In this document: one piece after another, positions 62,058 through 64,000 of the stretch | Numbering within the stretch: position 1 is the stretch's first letter | Layout: every line of letters starts with the position of its first letter | Assembly (NCBI GenBank): GCA_009773495.1 | Contig: WSXW01000004.1 | Span: forward strand, 1-64,000 | DNA from: Bacillota bacterium | GTDB lineage: Bacteria; Bacillota; UBA994 | Length of the DNA stretch: 64,000 bases | Direction: 5' to 3' | Made by a program: the position numbers and the translations under genes | The notes under the pieces: model-generated | The model's input: only the letters and a program-made list of their open reading frames with translations | Database searches by the model: none | What the model was told of the DNA's origin: nothing

Positions 62058-62867
62058 ATGATAAATTTTGAACAAATTCTACAAACGTATTTCCGAACTA
62101 AAAAAAGTGTGGCTGTAGCGTTTTCCGGTGGGGTTGATTCGACCTTACTTGCCGTCTTGGCGACCAAGCACTTGGGTGACAAGGCCATTGCCATCACAGT
62201 TAAATCACCCTACATCCCTGATTGGGAACTCCTAGAGGCTAAGGAAATAGCCCATAAATACGGTATGCGACACTACATTATTGAGACGGGTACACCCATG
62301 TCCATTGCGGATAACCCCCCGGACAGGTGCTACTTGTGCAAGAAGGAAGTATTCGCCCAGATTATCGCTTGTGCTCGTGAATATGGTATTGAGGTAGTGG
62401 CCGACGGTACTAATGTAGATGACCTCAAGGATTATCGACCTGGACTACGGGCCTTAAGTGAACTGGCCGTCGAAAGCCCTCTCAAGGAGGTGGGCATGAC
62501 CAAACAAGATGTGCGGGATTTATCCGAGGCTCTAGGACTCCCCACTTGGAATAAACCTGCCTATGCCTGCCTGCTAACCCGTTTGCCTTACGGTACCCCA
62601 CTAGAACTCAACGCTTTGCGCATGATCGAGCAGGCCGAGGTCTTTATGATGGCACTCGGCTATAAGGCGGTACGGGTGCGCAAATTTGGGGACCTTGCCA
62701 AGATCGAGGTCGATACTGCCTCGCTACCCAGTTTACTTGACATGGAACTGTTTCGGCAGATTGTGCGGGAGTTCACCAGCATCGGCTTTAAGCAAGTGGC
62801 TCTAGATATGAGTGGGTACCGCACAGGTAGCATGAATGACGCACTAAAACTAAACGAGAAGGTGTAA
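62058..62867 (+). CDS. larE: LarE, sulfur transferase for the nickel-pincer cofactor
   Basis: The 269-residue protein is a PP-loop ATP-dependent enzyme (AFSGGVDSTLLAV) that converts the two carboxylates of the precursor to thiocarboxylates. Other family motifs are NPPDRCYLCKKEVF and DGTNVDDLKDYRPG. The cysteine in YACLLTRLPYG corresponds to the sacrificial cysteine of Lactobacillus LarE. The extra C-terminal cysteines of iron-sulfur LarE types are not seen, so the sacrificial type is inferred. The ATG at 62058 has GGAGG with 6-nt spacing and lies 1 bp after larC. Confidence 0.93.
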   Translation: MINFEQILQTYFRTKKSVAVAFSGGVDSTLLAVLATKHLGDKAIAITVKSPYIPDWELLEAKEIAHKYGMRHYIIETGTPMSIADNPPDRCYLCKKEVFAQIIACAREYGIEVVADGTNVDDLKDYRPGLRALSELAVESPLKEVGMTKQDVRDLSEALGLPTWNKPAYACLLTRLPYGTPLELNALRMIEQAEVFMMALGYKAVRVRKFGDLAKIEVDTASLPSLLDMELFRQIVREFTSIGFKQVALDMSGYRTGSMNDALKLNEKV

Positions 62868-62869
62868 CT

Positions 62870-63616
62870 GTGGATAAAACCAGTATTCAGACCCTATTGA
62901 AAAACGTACAGCAAGGCAGTGTATCTGTGGAACAAGCTATGGATAGGCTCAGGGACCTGCCATTCGAAAACCTAGATTATGCCATGGTCGATCATCACCG
63001 TAGCTTGCGGGTAGGTTGCCCAGAAGTAATCTACGGCGAAGGCAAGACCTGCGAGCAATGCGTAGGCATCGTTCGCGCGATGCACCAAAGGGGTAATAAC
63101 ATCCTCATAACACGTGCCTCGCAGGAGATCTTCGTGGCTGTTCAAGGGGTAGTGTCCCACGCCGAATATAACTACCTTGGGCGCACCATAAGCATCTATA
63201 ACACTGTGCACCCCCCTACCCCTTCTTATATTGCTATTGTGGCTGCAGGTACATCGGATTTGCCTGTAGTGGAGGAAGCGTATGAGACAGCCCGCATCTT
63301 AGGCAACACAGTGCAGAAAATTACTGATGTTGGTGTAGCAGGTTTGCACCGTCTGTTTAGCCGCCTAGATTTAATCAGAAAAGCTAAGGTAATTATTGTG
63401 GTGGCAGGCATGGAGGGTGCCCTAGCCAGTGTTGTTGGTGGTCTGGTGGATAAGCCGATCATTGCCGTACCCACCAGCGTAGGCTATGGCGCTAGCTTTG
63501 GAGGGCTGGCGGCCCTCTTAACCATGCTTAATAGCTGCGCTAGTGGTGTTACAGTAGTGAACATTGATAACGGCTTTGGCGCTGCGTACTCGGCCAGTCA
63601 GATAAACAAGCTCTAG
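62870..63616 (+). CDS. larB: LarB, NaAD carboxylase/hydrolase
   Basis: The 248-residue protein carboxylates nicotinic acid adenine dinucleotide and hydrolyses it, the first step of nickel-pincer nucleotide synthesis. It has the PurE/AIR-carboxylase-like domain (VAAGTSDLPVVEEAYETARILG, GMEGALASVVGGL, VPTSVGYGASFGGLAALLTML) and the N-terminal DHHRSLRVGCPEVIYGEGK region. The start is GTG at 62870, 2 bp after larE, with GAAGGTG upstream. The target lactate racemase-like enzyme (LarA) is not in the window. Confidence 0.94.
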   Translation: MDKTSIQTLLKNVQQGSVSVEQAMDRLRDLPFENLDYAMVDHHRSLRVGCPEVIYGEGKTCEQCVGIVRAMHQRGNNILITRASQEIFVAVQGVVSHAEYNYLGRTISIYNTVHPPTPSYIAIVAAGTSDLPVVEEAYETARILGNTVQKITDVGVAGLHRLFSRLDLIRKAKVIIVVAGMEGALASVVGGLVDKPIIAVPTSVGYGASFGGLAALLTMLNSCASGVTVVNIDNGFGAAYSASQINKL

Positions 63617-63959
63617 GGAGCGATTGGCGATGCGTCCCCGTAAGATTATTCCTAGGTGTATGAGCGCGAGGTTTCTAACATCTTGCACTCGATTCTCAAG
63701 GGCGAAAGAAAAAAGAATCCCTCGGAATTCGGTCTTTCGCATCGGAAGCTGTATGGAATACACTCCATCAAGTCGTACTTGCCAACGCTTCGCAGCAAGA
63801 GGTTGTCAAAATATTCCTCTAAAAACTGTGCCATTACCCCCCCCCAGTATACACTGCGGTTACGCTTCTGTTCCGTTTACCTAGTATTTCGGGCTTAGAA
63901 GGAGTACAATCATTGCGTACGTAATGCTTGTACTAAAGCAACTAGGAGGCCTAACACAA
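63617..63959. other. Intergenic region after larB
   Basis: No well-supported gene is present. A plus-strand frame from 63656 (YEREVSNILHSILKG, about 65 hydrophilic residues) looks weakly protein-like but has a poor ribosome site and no recognised family. The antisense frame from 63834 is no better. A promoter for the MFS gene should lie in its right part. Confidence 0.35.
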
Positions 63960-64000
63960 ATGGAATTATGGAGACGCAACCTCATCGTTCTCTGGATCGG
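63960..64000 (+). CDS. Start of an MFS transporter (cut by the window)
   Basis: Only 13 codons are visible: MELWRRNLIVLWI. This is the common N-terminus of Firmicute major facilitator transporters (ELWRRNLxVLWIGQF). AGGAGG lies about 9 bases before the ATG. The family call rests on this short match. Confidence 0.55.
   Translation, partial: MELWRRNLIVLWI

Noticed and set aside
1-64000. CRISPR array, tRNA or rRNA genes
   Set aside because: No regularly spaced direct repeats were seen, no tRNA T-arm (GGTTCGAATCC-type) in a cloverleaf context and no rRNA signature.

Overview
The window looks like a chromosomal segment of an endospore-forming-type Firmicute (Bacillota, Clostridia-like). The evidence is Gram-positive lipoproteins, a T-box leader, KinB-like and PAS histidine kinases, two M3 oligoendopeptidases, strong Shine-Dalgarno sites and many short intrinsic hairpins. 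I cannot name the species. No rRNA, tRNA, CRISPR array or transposase was seen.

Positions 1-17.4 kb hold a defence-type island, all on the minus strand, with genes overlapping or nearly so. In transcription order it encodes a PLD-nuclease/DEAD helicase of the DUF3427 type, a MazG-like pyrophosphohydrolase, a 1121-residue modular HhH/HTH protein, a second PLD-nuclease/helicase, a 62-residue protein, a DndD-type SMC-like ATPase and a 151-residue Dnd-associated-type protein. After a 155-bp gap follow a radical SAM enzyme, an Hsp90/GHKL-type ATPase, a two-TM protein and a DndB-type DGQHR protein. The parts resemble DNA phosphorothioation (Dnd) systems, but the cysteine desulfurase (DndA) and the PAPS-reductase-like DndC are absent and a radical SAM enzyme sits in the cluster instead. 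This is the best candidate here for an undescribed DNA-modification/restriction system. The island is bordered by degenerate sequence with hairpins on the left and by a VOC-protein remnant on the right.

From 18.3 to 30.4 kb lie a soluble PAS histidine kinase, then an Opp/Dpp-type peptide ABC transporter operon (binding lipoprotein, two permeases, two ATPases, a small membrane protein) and an oligoendopeptidase F, so peptide uptake sits next to peptide degradation. The OppC-type permease carries a complete seven-repeat RCC1-like beta-propeller in its extracytoplasmic loop, and the OppF-type ATPase carries a helical insertion of about 165 residues. Neither is normal for these families.

From 30.9 to 45.2 kb, a MacA/MacB-type export system is encoded with its own two-component system. 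Two tandem paralogous 5TM-PAS-PAS-PAS histidine kinases follow, then a second M3 peptidase, an M20 amidohydrolase and a hypothetical gene broken by a frameshift in a T6 tract.

From 45.4 to 59 kb are an L,D-transpeptidase, a solute-binding protein, a double GNAT enzyme, two AEC-type transporters, a DUF1232 protein, a diguanylate cyclase, a complete T-box leader facing no adjacent gene, a lipoprotein gene in the opposite orientation, gltX, an MFS remnant, a MATE exporter and an IMP dehydrogenase of the clade known from Tritrichomonas foetus.

The right end (59.1-64 kb) is a gamma-glutamyltransferase followed by larC, larE and larB (nickel-pincer cofactor synthesis; larC apparently starts at ATC) and the first codons of an MFS transporter.
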